A stretch of DNA of 64,000 bases from Chryseosolibacter sp036402115 (GTDB taxonomy: Bacteria > Bacteroidota > Bacteroidia > Cytophagales > Cyclobacteriaceae). The stretch is taken from contig DASWTM010000297.1 in assembly GCA_036402115.1 (NCBI GenBank), forward strand, positions 23,717 through 87,716, in the 5' to 3' direction. The translations under genes and the position numbers were made by a program. The notes under the pieces were generated by a model. It had not been told where the DNA came from, did no database searches, and saw only the letters and a list, made by a program, of their open reading frames with translations. Positions 33,997 to 43,734 of the stretch are shown piece by piece. Numbering within the stretch: the stretch's first letter is position 1; every line of letters begins with the position of its first letter.

Positions 33997-34938
33997 ATGA
34001 CGAAACAGAAGAAAACAGTGGCCGATGAGAAGAGCCTGTGGGGCATTGATATGGGCGGAACAAAAATGGAAGGCGTAATTCTTAAATCAGCAGCGAACCC
34101 GCAAGTTCTCTTCCGTGATCGCGTTCCTACCGAAGCGGATCAGGGTTATGAGCACATCTTGAATCAGACGAAAAAGCTGTTTGACATGATGATCAAAGTC
34201 GCTGGATATAAACCCAAAAGGATTGGAATAGGCACTCCCGGGGTTCATGATCCCAAACTCGGCACGATGAAAAATTGTAATACGGTGTCGATGAATGGCA
34301 AGCCGATGAAGGATGACCTTGAGAAGCTCCTCGGTGTTAGAATTGAAATGGCAAATGATGCTGATTGTTTTGCTCTTGCAGAAACCCAGCTGGGTGTGGT
34401 GAAGGAAAACTTTCCTGATGCACGCGTTGTCTTCGGGGTGATCATGGGGACGGGTGTCGGAGGTGGAATTGTGGTGGATGGAAAAGCAATCATCGGTCTT
34501 CAGGGAATTGCAGGGGAGTGGGGCCACAATTTTCTTGACGAGTCGGGAGGACCATGTTACTGTGGAAAAAGCGGTTGTGTTGAAATGGTGATCTCCGGAC
34601 CCGCTTTGGAAAAATACTACTTCAAGGAAACCGGAAATAAAAAGCCATTGAAGGACATTGTTGCCTTAGCGGAATCGAAGGTTGATCCTACCGCGCAGAA
34701 AACAATCCAGCGGCTGGTTGAATTTTATGGTAAAGCCTTAAGTGTAATCATTAACATTCTCGATCCGGATGTGATCGTCATTGGTGGCGGTGTTGGAAAC
34801 ATTGACCTGCTGTACGATCGCGGACGGGATTCAGTCGAAAAATACGTCTTCAATCATAAGCTGGAAACTCCGATCGTCAGTCCATCGCTGGGCGACAGTG
34901 CCGGAGTATTTGGCGCTGCTTATTTAGTCAACTATTAA
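33997..34938 (+). CDS. ROK-family sugar kinase, probable glucokinase
   Basis: A 313-residue ROK kinase. The phosphate-binding motif GIDMGGTKMEGV is near residue 15, the catalytic aspartate lies in MANDADCFALAE, and the ROK signature includes GTGVGGGIVVDGK. The zinc site is formed by GEWGHN and CYCGKSGCVE. It phosphorylates glucose or a similar hexose with ATP in the cytoplasm. It is first of four tightly spaced genes ending in maltose phosphorylase, which releases free glucose; this context makes glucose the likely substrate. Confidence 0.9.
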   Translation: MTKQKKTVADEKSLWGIDMGGTKMEGVILKSAANPQVLFRDRVPTEADQGYEHILNQTKKLFDMMIKVAGYKPKRIGIGTPGVHDPKLGTMKNCNTVSMNGKPMKDDLEKLLGVRIEMANDADCFALAETQLGVVKENFPDARVVFGVIMGTGVGGGIVVDGKAIIGLQGIAGEWGHNFLDESGGPCYCGKSGCVEMVISGPALEKYYFKETGNKKPLKDIVALAESKVDPTAQKTIQRLVEFYGKALSVIINILDPDVIVIGGGVGNIDLLYDRGRDSVEKYVFNHKLETPIVSPSLGDSAGVFGAAYLVNY

Positions 34939-34947
34939 CGGAAAGCT

Positions 34948-35916
34948 ATGAAGCGAATTGCTATTGTCGGACCAATCCCGCGCGATCACATTGTGACGCA
35001 CCAGGGAGATTTGATTCAGAAGTGGGGATGTGTAACGCATCCTGTCATTGCGCTTTCTGCGATGGCTGGCGAATCGATCGAAATTATTCCCGTATGTCAC
35101 GTACGAAACGTTGACCTCGATAACGTGAAAGAAGTGTTTCAAGGATATCGCGGCATCAACCTCAGTCACATCACGTGTGAAAACGACCAGGGCGACATCA
35201 TCAGCTTGCGTTTTGTCGATGTGAATAATCGGCTCGAACGGCAAACCGGTTTCATGGATCCCATTGTACCCAAAGATTTCAAGAAGTTGTTGGATGTTGA
35301 TGTCTTTGTCTTCATTCCGATCAGCGACTATGAAATCTCGTTGGATACGCTTCAATTCCTGAAAAAGAAGAGCAAGAAGGGGGTAATTATTTTTGATGCG
35401 CACGGTCCGACCACGGCATGCCTCTTCAACGGTGAGCGTATGCGCAAGTTCTGGGTCGATCGCGATCTCTGGCTCCCCTACATCGATGTGTTGAAAATGA
35501 ATATTGAAGAAGCACAGGCTTCTTGGTTTAAAAAAGAATACGAAAGCACCGATTTCACACAAGAGATTAGTCATGAAGACATGCGCGACTTTGCCAGACA
35601 TTGTTTGTCGAAGGGCGTGAAGTGTGTGGCGATAACGATGGACTCCCGTGGCTGTATGGTATTTTACATGAAGCGCGGAAAGGTCATCGAAGAGATGGTG
35701 CCTGCCGTAAAAGTTCAGAATGTCATTGACACGACCGGCTGTGGCGATTCCTTTGCTGGTGGCGTAGGATTCGGCTTACTCCAGAATCCAAAAGATTATA
35801 TCGGTGCCGTCCGGTATGGAAATGCCCTGGGTGCACTCAGAACGCAGGGAAAAACGTTTGCAGTATTTAAATCAAAAGCTGAAACCGATAAAATCATCCG
35901 GGAAACTTATTTTTGA
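34948..35916 (+). CDS. PfkB-family carbohydrate kinase
   Basis: A 322-residue ribokinase-like protein. The C-terminal signature DTTGCGDSFAGGVGFGLL contains the anion hole and catalytic aspartate. The N-terminus, MKRIAIVGPIPRDHIVTHQG, is the usual family strand, and ITMDSRGCMVFYM precedes the nucleotide site. The substrate (ribose, fructose, adenosine, other) cannot be read from sequence. It starts nine bases after the ROK kinase stop, and the pgmB coding region follows 22 bases after its own stop, within the maltose operon. It could phosphorylate a second sugar product. Confidence 0.85.
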   Translation: MKRIAIVGPIPRDHIVTHQGDLIQKWGCVTHPVIALSAMAGESIEIIPVCHVRNVDLDNVKEVFQGYRGINLSHITCENDQGDIISLRFVDVNNRLERQTGFMDPIVPKDFKKLLDVDVFVFIPISDYEISLDTLQFLKKKSKKGVIIFDAHGPTTACLFNGERMRKFWVDRDLWLPYIDVLKMNIEEAQASWFKKEYESTDFTQEISHEDMRDFARHCLSKGVKCVAITMDSRGCMVFYMKRGKVIEEMVPAVKVQNVIDTTGCGDSFAGGVGFGLLQNPKDYIGAVRYGNALGALRTQGKTFAVFKSKAETDKIIRETYF

Positions 35917-35938
35917 CGCTATTTTTAAAACTGAAACT

Positions 35939-36598
35939 GTGATCAAAGCCTGTATTTTCGACCTCGATGGTGTTATCGTTGACACTGCGCATTACCACTA
36001 CCTGGCCTGGAAACGTCTGGCCAGCGAATTAAATATCAATCTCACTGAAGAAATTAACGAGCGACTGAAAGGCGTTAGTCGCATGCATTCGCTTGAAATC
36101 ATTCTTGGCCTGGGCGGAATTTCGTTGAGCCAGCATGAAAAGGAAAATCTGGCCAATAAAAAGAACAGTTGGTTTGTCGATTACCTCGAACGCATGGCAC
36201 CGGAAGAAATATTCCCGGGTGTAAAACAACTTATCAAAGACCTTCGCCAGAGCGGAATTAAAGTGGGTCTCGCCTCCAGCAGCAAGAATGCGAAAACGGT
36301 AATTCAACTTCTTCATATTCAAAACGAATTTGATACTGTGGTGGATGGTACGATGATCACCCATTCGAAACCTCATCCGGAGATCTTCCTTCTTGCCGCG
36401 TCACGATTGGGTGTAGATCCCAAAGAATGTCTCGTGTTTGAAGATGCCGAGGCAGGAGTCGAGGCTGCGATTGCTGCAGGAATGAAATGTGTTGGCGTGG
36501 GTTCTCCAACTCAACTCGGCAAAGCAAATAAAATTGTTACGACTACCGGTGATTTCAAGATCTCCGGATTACGCGAACTTGAAACGATCAATAACTAA
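35939..36598 (+). CDS. pgmB: Beta-phosphoglucomutase (HAD family)
   Basis: 219 residues from a GTG start at 35939 (VIKACIFDLDGVIVDT). The longer frame overlaps the PfkB gene and is rejected. HAD motifs are nucleophile Asp8 and acid/base Asp10 in FDLDGV, a Ser/Thr motif in LASSSKNAK, lysine in HSKPHPEIF and EDAEAGVEAA. The cap helix GVSRMHSLEIIL matches the beta-phosphoglucomutase cap, including the usual R. It converts beta-glucose 1-phosphate to glucose 6-phosphate, the exact product of the next gene's reaction. The gap to that gene is 27 bases. Confidence 0.92.
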   Translation: MIKACIFDLDGVIVDTAHYHYLAWKRLASELNINLTEEINERLKGVSRMHSLEIILGLGGISLSQHEKENLANKKNSWFVDYLERMAPEEIFPGVKQLIKDLRQSGIKVGLASSSKNAKTVIQLLHIQNEFDTVVDGTMITHSKPHPEIFLLAASRLGVDPKECLVFEDAEAGVEAAIAAGMKCVGVGSPTQLGKANKIVTTTGDFKISGLRELETINN

Positions 36599-36625
36599 GC
36601 GCTCATCTTTAATCCGTAGGCACGC

Positions 36626-38911
36626 ATGAAAAACTATCTCAAGCCTCATGAATGGCAAATTGTTGAAGAGGGATTTAATCCTCATTATAACCAGATCTCC
36701 GAGAGTATTTTCAGCATCGGAAATGGCCGTATGGGACAACGTGCAAATTTCGAAGAAGAGTATTCCGGTGAAACACTTCGCGGTAGTTATGTAGCGGGTG
36801 TCTATTACCCTGATAAGACACGCGTGGGATGGTGGAAGAATGGTTATCCCGAATATTTCGCCAAGGTTTTGAACGCTCCGAACTGGATTGGTATCCATAT
36901 CAGCATCGAAAATCAAAAGCTTGACCTTGCGAAATGCAAGGTGGAAGATTTTAAACGAATCCTCGATATGAAATCAGGATTGTTATCAAGAAGTTTCGCG
37001 GCAACGTTTCCCGATGGCAAGAAGGTCCGGGTAGAGTCGAAGCGGTTCTGCAGCATGGCGAACGGTGAAGTCGGTGCAATCCGGTATTCCATCACCCCGC
37101 TTAACTTCACCTCGAAAGCAACGATCTCCATTTATGTTGATGCTGATGTCGTGAACAAAGACTCCAACTATGATGAGAAATTCTGGGAAGAAGTTTACAA
37201 GGACGCAACGGAAGGGCAGTCAATCGTCACTGCGCAGACGAAGAAGACACACTTTCATGTAACAACCGGCATGCGCTATTTCATCGAAACAGATGGAAAG
37301 AAAGCTGTCGCAGATCGTATCAACATTGAGCAGCGTGAGAAATTTGCGGGCAATGTCATTCAGCTTGAATTAAAAGAAGGAAAGGCCACAGTCATCTATA
37401 AGTATGCTGCAATTCTTTCCTCTGAAAACCACGATAAAAAAGCACTGGTTGACAACTGCAAAAAAGTGCTTGACGAAGCAGTAAGAAAAGGCTTTGATAA
37501 ACTTTACGAAGAGCATAAAGCAGTTTGGGAACATAAGTGGGAAGAATGCGATATCACGATCGAAGGTGATGCTGCAGCACAGCAGGGCATTCGTTTCAAT
37601 ATTTTCCACCTAACGCAAACCTACACGGGTGAAGATGAGCGTCTCAACATCGGGCCGAAAGGCTTTACAGGCGAGAAATATGGTGGAAGTACCTATTGGG
37701 ATACAGAGGCGTATTGCTTGCCGTTCTACCTGGGAACAGCGGAACAAAAGGTTGCCCGCAATCTTCTCGTGTATCGTTACAAACATTTGCAACGTGCAAT
37801 CGAGAATGCTCAAAAGCTGGGCTTTACGGATGGTGCCGCTTTGTATCCGATGGTGACCATGAATGGCGAAGAGTGTCACAACGAATGGGAAATTACCTTC
37901 GAGGAGATTCATCGCAACGGAGCGATTGCTTTCGCAATTTTTGATTACATCCGCTACACCGGAGATGAAAAATACCTGACAGAATACGGGCTGGAGGTAC
38001 TGATTGGTATTTCTCGTTTCTGGGCGCAGCGTGTCAACTGGTCGTCAAGCAAAAACAAATACGTGATGCTCGGTGTCACCGGTCCGAACGAATACGAAAA
38101 CAACGTCAACAATAACTGGTACACCAATACGTTCGCAACGTGGACGCTGGACTACACACAAAAAGCAATTGACTTTGTAAAGACGGACAACGCAGCTCGA
38201 TACAAAGAGATCGTGAGCAAAGTCAAATTGGATGAAGCGAAGGAAACTGCCAAGTGGAAAGAGATCGTTGAGAAGATGTACTACCCGGAAGATACAACGC
38301 GTGGTGTATTCCTTCAGCAGGATGGATTCCTTGACAAAGAATTGATGACGGTGAGTGAACTTCGCAAAGAAGATCGCCCACTCAATCAGAAGTGGTCATG
38401 GGATAGAATTCTCCGTTCCTGTTTTATCAAACAAGCCGATGTTCTCCAGGGATTGTATTTCTTTGAGGATAGATTCGATAACGAAACACTTCGTAAGAAC
38501 TTTGACTTCTACGAACCGATGACTGTTCATGAATCATCGCTTTCGCCTTGTGTGCACGTAATTCTCGCCTCAAAGCTTGGATACAAACAGAAAGCCTATG
38601 AAATGTATCTGCGCACGGCACGTCTCGATCTCGATGATTATAACAACGACACCGAAGACGGCCTCCATATTACCAGTATGGCGGGAACGTGGATGAGTGT
38701 CATCAAAGGTTTTGGAGGAATGCGTGTAGCCGATGGTAAGTTGCATTTTAATCCCTTCATTCCCGAGCAGTGGAAGAGTTACTCGTTCCGTCTCGAGTTT
38801 CGTGGTCGGGTGATCAAGGTAAAGGTTAGTAAAGAAGAAGTGGAGACGAAGTTGGAATCGGGAGATGCGATGGAAATCATTTTAAAGAACGAAGTGATTC
38901 GCTTGCAATAG
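36626..38911 (+). CDS. Glycoside hydrolase family 65 phosphorylase, probable maltose phosphorylase
   Basis: A 761-residue cytoplasmic enzyme of normal length. The N-terminal domain starts EWQIVEEGFNPHYNQISESI, followed by the (alpha/alpha)6 barrel. The general-acid Glu489 is in VTGPNEYENNVNNNWYTN, the GH65 hallmark. Maltose phosphorylase splits maltose with phosphate into glucose and beta-glucose 1-phosphate. The neighbours (beta-phosphoglucomutase and a ROK glucokinase) take care of both products, which argues for an inverting glucoside phosphorylase. Trehalose or kojibiose phosphorylase is possible because GH65 specificities overlap in sequence and treYZ are in the window. Confidence 0.9.
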   Translation: MKNYLKPHEWQIVEEGFNPHYNQISESIFSIGNGRMGQRANFEEEYSGETLRGSYVAGVYYPDKTRVGWWKNGYPEYFAKVLNAPNWIGIHISIENQKLDLAKCKVEDFKRILDMKSGLLSRSFAATFPDGKKVRVESKRFCSMANGEVGAIRYSITPLNFTSKATISIYVDADVVNKDSNYDEKFWEEVYKDATEGQSIVTAQTKKTHFHVTTGMRYFIETDGKKAVADRINIEQREKFAGNVIQLELKEGKATVIYKYAAILSSENHDKKALVDNCKKVLDEAVRKGFDKLYEEHKAVWEHKWEECDITIEGDAAAQQGIRFNIFHLTQTYTGEDERLNIGPKGFTGEKYGGSTYWDTEAYCLPFYLGTAEQKVARNLLVYRYKHLQRAIENAQKLGFTDGAALYPMVTMNGEECHNEWEITFEEIHRNGAIAFAIFDYIRYTGDEKYLTEYGLEVLIGISRFWAQRVNWSSSKNKYVMLGVTGPNEYENNVNNNWYTNTFATWTLDYTQKAIDFVKTDNAARYKEIVSKVKLDEAKETAKWKEIVEKMYYPEDTTRGVFLQQDGFLDKELMTVSELRKEDRPLNQKWSWDRILRSCFIKQADVLQGLYFFEDRFDNETLRKNFDFYEPMTVHESSLSPCVHVILASKLGYKQKAYEMYLRTARLDLDDYNNDTEDGLHITSMAGTWMSVIKGFGGMRVADGKLHFNPFIPEQWKSYSFRLEFRGRVIKVKVSKEEVETKLESGDAMEIILKNEVIRLQ

Positions 38912-38935
38912 TCAATACGTGAATTGTTATAAAAT

Positions 38936-38960
38936 GCACTCATTCGGGTGCTTTTTTTTT
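38936..38960 (+). terminator. Terminator of the maltose phosphorylase operon
   Basis: GCACTC pairs with GGGTGC (one G-T pair) around a four-base loop, followed by nine T residues. It lies about 25 bases after the GH65 stop. Confidence 0.9.
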
Positions 38961-39040
38961 GACCTCGTGACTGCATAATTTGAACTTTAAAAAGAAGCTA
39001 TACAATCAATAAGCTGTGCATCTTTAGCGAAAGTTGAGAG

Positions 39041-39931
39041 ATGAAAATACCCAAATTAACCTTAGTCCTTACATTACTAATGCTAGCCGCGGCCTTCGCC
39101 TGTGAATCAGTGGAGGATGTAAGACAGTACGCAGCAATTGAGACTTATCCGACAGACACCGTGCTGGCTATGGTGCCTGTGAAAAAAGCTTTAATCGTTA
39201 TTGCTCACGATGACGATATGTGCGCAATTGCAGGAACAGCTTCACTGCTCAATAAAAGCAATTGGGAAGTCGGAGTCTTGAGCCTTTACCGAACATCGGA
39301 ACGAAATGCTGCACATATTGAGGCGTGCCGTAACATCTTAGATACGGTGATGTTCGTTGATTTAAAGCCGGAGCAGATCAGAAACGATCGTGAAGAGAAT
39401 AGAAAAGGCTACTATGCTGTCCCTAGAGATAGTCTTAATATCATTTTTAACAGACAGCTCATGGAAGACGAATACCTCAGGAAAATCAGGGAATTTCATC
39501 CTTCTGTTATTTTTACACTTGACAACGAAATGGGTGGATACGGTCATCCAGAGCATGTGCTGGTTAGCCAAATCGTGGTAGACTTAGCAGCCGAAAAACA
39601 GATACAGCCTTTTTATATCTATCAAAGTGTGTACACCGATCATATGGAAAATTCAATCATGAAAAGACACGCAGCCAGAATGAAAAGCTGGGGATTTCCG
39701 GGTGACGAGTGGGATCAGGCAAAGCAGATTTATGGTGTAAAAGGCATGCCGGAGCCAACGGTTCAAATTAATATCCAAAGCGCTGCAAAAGAGAAAATGG
39801 CTTATCTGCGTTCCTATGAAGAAAGGGAGCGAAAGACGCTGGGCTTCTTTATACCGGAATTTGAGAAGTACGATGCAGAAGAATACTTTCAAATATTTGA
39901 CCGGGAGTTTTTTAGGGTGATAAAAAACTAA
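39041..39931 (+). CDS. PIG-L (LmbE) family deacetylase-like lipoprotein
   Basis: A 296-residue protein with a lipoprotein signal (MKIPKLTLVLTLLMLAAAFACES; lipobox AFAC). The PIG-L fold is seen from KKALIVIAHDDDMCAIAGT, where the common family motif is AHPDDE. Here it reads AHDDDM, so proline and glutamate are replaced while two aspartates remain. The later HxxH-type metal motif GHPEHVLVS is intact. Family members hydrolyse N-acetyl groups from sugars using zinc. Substrate and activity are uncertain because of the motif change. It is a single gene between a terminator and a 200-base spacer. Confidence 0.8.
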   Translation: MKIPKLTLVLTLLMLAAAFACESVEDVRQYAAIETYPTDTVLAMVPVKKALIVIAHDDDMCAIAGTASLLNKSNWEVGVLSLYRTSERNAAHIEACRNILDTVMFVDLKPEQIRNDREENRKGYYAVPRDSLNIIFNRQLMEDEYLRKIREFHPSVIFTLDNEMGGYGHPEHVLVSQIVVDLAAEKQIQPFYIYQSVYTDHMENSIMKRHAARMKSWGFPGDEWDQAKQIYGVKGMPEPTVQINIQSAAKEKMAYLRSYEERERKTLGFFIPEFEKYDAEEYFQIFDREFFRVIKN

Positions 39932-40155
39932 GAGCTGCTTTTTCTACAGCGTTGGCGCCAGATATCCTAATCCATGGGCCCAAACTCGATGTTGAAAGTT
40001 CAATGCTGTTTAGGTGGCATCATATGCTGATTTCAGCGTAGCGATAGAACGAAATAGAAGTGATGCTCGCTGCTTTGACGCTGCAGGATAAAGTTTGGGC
40101 TTTTAACTACCTTCTTCCATCGCGTAAATTATAACATTTGAAGAAATACCTTCGA

Positions 40156-43100
40156 ATGAATAATCGCTATCCTCGTGTTTTTGGAACAACTCTTCTTTTT
40201 TTCATCGTCTGCAGTCTTCCAACTGCTGTGTCTGGACAGCAGTACCTCCTGAGCGCCTCAGGAGGTGCATTTACGCCCCTTGCTGAACAGCCCAATACCG
40301 TGCCTATAGGCCTAAATTCGATCGAGACCGATGACGCGCTCAGCGATAACATCGATATTGGGTTTGCCTTTAATTACTTCGGTGATGATTTTACAACCGT
40401 GAGGGTCTCCTCCAATGGTTATCTGACCTTCAATCTTAATCAATTCGATACATATTTTAATACGATTGGTCCATCGGGATCTATGACCAGCATTGTCGCT
40501 CCTCTTTGGGATGACCTCAGTGGATCTTCAGGACAGGCTTCGTACGCAACGACAGGAGCGGAGGGAAGTAAAGTTTTTACGATGGAGTGGCTTAATTGGA
40601 GATGGAATTATAATGGGCCAGTTGCTATCTCAATGCAGGTCGCACTACATCAGACCACCAATGAGATCCGCTTCACTTACAGGTTGGAACAAGGAAGTCC
40701 CTTATCTCCCTCTGCATCAATTGGAATTGTGGGATCAACGTCAACGAAATTCTTTTCGCTTTTTTACAATGAGGCACAGATTCTGTCGACACAGCCGGAA
40801 TACACGCCAAGCGGGTATAATCAGTTAGCAACGGCTCCGGCAACAGGGCAACATTATTCTTTTTCGCCTTTTGGTCTCGCACCTTCAGCGCCAACTATAG
40901 CAGCGAGCAATATTACAACAAGTGATCTTCAGGCTACGTCCATGAATATTTCGTGGACGAACGGGGACGGAGATTATCGCCTTGTGTTTATCAAACAGAC
41001 ATCAGCTCTCGAAAGTATTACTCCTCAGAACAATGAAATGTACCCGCATTCTTCAACCTTCGGGATAAGTTTCTCAGACGCAGGCAATGGCTGGCATTGC
41101 ATCTACAATGGAACGGGTAGCTCTGCGGTCGTAACAAACCTTAATTCGGGATTTACCTATCGAATTCACGTAGTGGAGTACAACGGGTTGGCGGATCAAC
41201 AACAATACTTCGCACAGACGGAATTGGATAATCCCCGCAGCGCTACAACTGAACTCACTCGCCCAGCTGAGCCGGTTTCAACCATCACGCCTACTTACGT
41301 CAGTGAAAACGCGTTTCAGTTTAATATTGTTAAAGGTGCTGGAGCATTTCGCGCTGTGTTCATGCGTGAGGGTGAGGATGGACTTGCCTTGGCGGAAGAC
41401 TTAGTTTCCTACTTGGCACATTCTGCCTTTGGTGAAGGAAGTGAAATTGGTAGCTCCGGTTGGTTTTGTGTCTTCAACGGTGTGACGGGTTCTGATATTT
41501 TCATCACCGCGTTACAGCCGAATACAAAATACAAACTTCATGTAGTTGATTACAATGGTCCTGACGGCAGTCAACGTTACAATACTTCATCCGAATTGGC
41601 GACATTCACTTTTGCCACGCTTCGTGATGTACCGGTGACTTATACTCATGCCGCATCGCTGACGGAATTTATTCCGATCACAGGTGGGACAAGTATTCCG
41701 TCAATACAGACAGACGATGCACTGTCAAATTCAAAAATCCCAATTGGTTTTACATTCTATTTTAACGGAGCACCATTTGTGCAAGTGACACCATCGTCAA
41801 ATGGAATCATAAGTTTTAATCCATACATCAACGCCACCGGTTCCTCCTTTAGTGACAATTCTCTCGAGAACAGTTTTGCGAGACCGGCCATCGCACCCTT
41901 ATGGGATGATCTCAGTGGACTTGGAGGTCAGGCATCGTATAAGACCTCTGGTACAGCACCCAACAGGATTTTCACGATCCAGTTTTTAAACTGGCGTTGG
42001 AATTATTCTTCTTCGTCTTTCAACATTTCATTTCAGGTGAAACTTTTCGAAGCCGACAACAGCATCGAATACATCTTTCGCCAGGAGCCCAACGACCCGG
42101 TGTCAGCGTCTGCTTCAATTGGCCTCGCGTTTGCAACAATCGGTGATTTTGCATCGCTGGACGGGACTGGTGAAAATCCGGAGTTGAATCTTGAGGCCGA
42201 AACTTCCACGATCAACGTTTGGCCCGCCACGGGACAAAGCTATCGGTTTACGCCAAGCAAACTTGAGCAGTCTATACTATTCGATCCATTCACACCAATC
42301 CCTTTCGCAAACCCGAACCCAACTATTCAACTTCAAGCATCATCGACATCCGGATTGCCCATAAGTTACCATCCGAGCGATCCATCGGTGGCTTCCGTAA
42401 ATGGAACGACCCTGATTGTTCATAAAACCGGAGAAGTAACAATAACTGCGTCTCAAGCTGGGAACTTAGGTTTTAATAGTGCATTAAACGTGGATCAGGT
42501 GCTGCTCGTGACAAAAGGCAACCAAACCATTGAATTCCCAAACGTCCCTGTTAAGAACTATGGCGATCCGGCCTTTTTCATTAATGCATCTGCATCGTCA
42601 GGTTTGCCTGTCAGCTACGAATCATCAAACCCTTCCGTTGCTGCAATCACTAGTGGTGGCGAAGTAACGATCGCAGGGGTCGGTACGTCCACCATTACCG
42701 CACGACAGGGTGGTGATGACAACTTCAACGCAGCGCCAGACGTACAGCAAACCTTCGTAGTTGAAAAAGCTACTCAGCAAATTTTCTTTGAATCACTCCC
42801 TTCAAAAATGAAGGACGATGCCCCGTTTGAACTCATCGCAACTTCGAGTTCTGGCCTACCCGTTTCATTTGAAAAATCCAATTCACAAGTGGTATCGATT
42901 AATGGAAGTACAGCAACAATTGTAGGACACGGCATTACCGAAATCACGGCATCTCAACCCGGCAACGAGTTTTACAGTCCCGCAGAGAATGTCACGCGGC
43001 CACTCATCGTAAGAAGCAACCAGTCAATCGATTTTGCAGACATCCCCACCAAGACGGTTGGCAACGCTGACTTTTCTCTGACACCCTCATCTACTTCAGG

Positions 43101-43731
43101 GCTACCTGTACATTTGTCAACGAACTCGCCCCATGTTCAGTTGACAAACGGAACGGTTTCCCTTCTTACCCCGGGTCGTGTTACCATCACCGCAAGTCAA
43201 CCGGGAGACGAGATTTTTCTCCCAGCGCCTGAAATTGAAAGAGAATTTTGTGTTGTAGCGCAGAAACCTGTGATAACTGTCTCCGATCTCGGATCTGAAT
43301 CACCAGTGCTGACATCAAGCGCAGCGTCTCACAATCTATGGTACAAGAACGGAGTTGCCATAGCCGACCAAACGAACACGACACTCACCGCAAATACTCC
43401 TGGGTCTTATAGTGTGAAAGTTATTGTCGAGGGATGCGAAAGCGAAGCATCGGAAGCGGAACTCCTGATTGTGACCGGAGTCAACGCTGAGCAAAACGGA
43501 ATTAATGTTTATCCGAATCCAGCACAAAACGAGATCACTGTTGACGTCAGCGGTCTTCAGTTGCAAACCGAGGTTCCACTTGCAATCGTGGACATGACAG
43601 GAAAGAAGCTTATCGAATCTGCCGTAAAGACTTCAATACACATCGATGTATCAAAGCTCCCCGCGGGATTATACCTGGTTCGGATAACCGGAGGACAACA
43701 ATCTTCATCCAAAGAATTTATTAAAGAATGA
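40156..43731 (+). CDS. Large secreted multidomain protein with T9SS C-terminal sorting domain
   Basis: About 1191 residues from ATG 40156 (a TTG at 40138 would add MKKYLR and cannot be excluded). After a Sec signal come: a beta-sandwich module (about 20-235; FNYFGDDFTTVRVSSNGYLT), two fibronectin-III-like modules (about 240-490; TKYKLHVVDYNG), a second copy of the beta-sandwich (about 495-700), four Ig-like repeats of about 82 residues (about 705-1035; SSGLPVSYESSNPSVAAI and VTITASQPGDE units), one Ig-like module and a final sorting domain (about 1110-1191; INVYPNPAQNEITVDV). The sorting domain implies export through the type IX system to the cell surface. Likely adhesive or structural; no catalytic motif is seen. 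Confidence 0.88.
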   Translation: MNNRYPRVFGTTLLFFIVCSLPTAVSGQQYLLSASGGAFTPLAEQPNTVPIGLNSIETDDALSDNIDIGFAFNYFGDDFTTVRVSSNGYLTFNLNQFDTYFNTIGPSGSMTSIVAPLWDDLSGSSGQASYATTGAEGSKVFTMEWLNWRWNYNGPVAISMQVALHQTTNEIRFTYRLEQGSPLSPSASIGIVGSTSTKFFSLFYNEAQILSTQPEYTPSGYNQLATAPATGQHYSFSPFGLAPSAPTIAASNITTSDLQATSMNISWTNGDGDYRLVFIKQTSALESITPQNNEMYPHSSTFGISFSDAGNGWHCIYNGTGSSAVVTNLNSGFTYRIHVVEYNGLADQQQYFAQTELDNPRSATTELTRPAEPVSTITPTYVSENAFQFNIVKGAGAFRAVFMREGEDGLALAEDLVSYLAHSAFGEGSEIGSSGWFCVFNGVTGSDIFITALQPNTKYKLHVVDYNGPDGSQRYNTSSELATFTFATLRDVPVTYTHAASLTEFIPITGGTSIPSIQTDDALSNSKIPIGFTFYFNGAPFVQVTPSSNGIISFNPYINATGSSFSDNSLENSFARPAIAPLWDDLSGLGGQASYKTSGTAPNRIFTIQFLNWRWNYSSSSFNISFQVKLFEADNSIEYIFRQEPNDPVSASASIGLAFATIGDFASLDGTGENPELNLEAETSTINVWPATGQSYRFTPSKLEQSILFDPFTPIPFANPNPTIQLQASSTSGLPISYHPSDPSVASVNGTTLIVHKTGEVTITASQAGNLGFNSALNVDQVLLVTKGNQTIEFPNVPVKNYGDPAFFINASASSGLPVSYESSNPSVAAITSGGEVTIAGVGTSTITARQGGDDNFNAAPDVQQTFVVEKATQQIFFESLPSKMKDDAPFELIATSSSGLPVSFEKSNSQVVSINGSTATIVGHGITEITASQPGNEFYSPAENVTRPLIVRSNQSIDFADIPTKTVGNADFSLTPSSTSGLPVHLSTNSPHVQLTNGTVSLLTPGRVTITASQPGDEIFLPAPEIEREFCVVAQKPVITVSDLGSESPVLTSSAASHNLWYKNGVAIADQTNTTLTANTPGSYSVKVIVEGCESEASEAELLIVTGVNAEQNGINVYPNPAQNEITVDVSGLQLQTEVPLAIVDMTGKKLIESAVKTSIHIDVSKLPAGLYLVRITGGQQSSSKEFIKE

Positions 43732-43734
43732 CCT

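Noticed and set aside
35804..35938. N-terminal extension of beta-phosphoglucomutase overlapping the PfkB gene
   Set aside because: The HAD family starts just before FDLDG; the GTG at 35939 fits and gives normal spacing.
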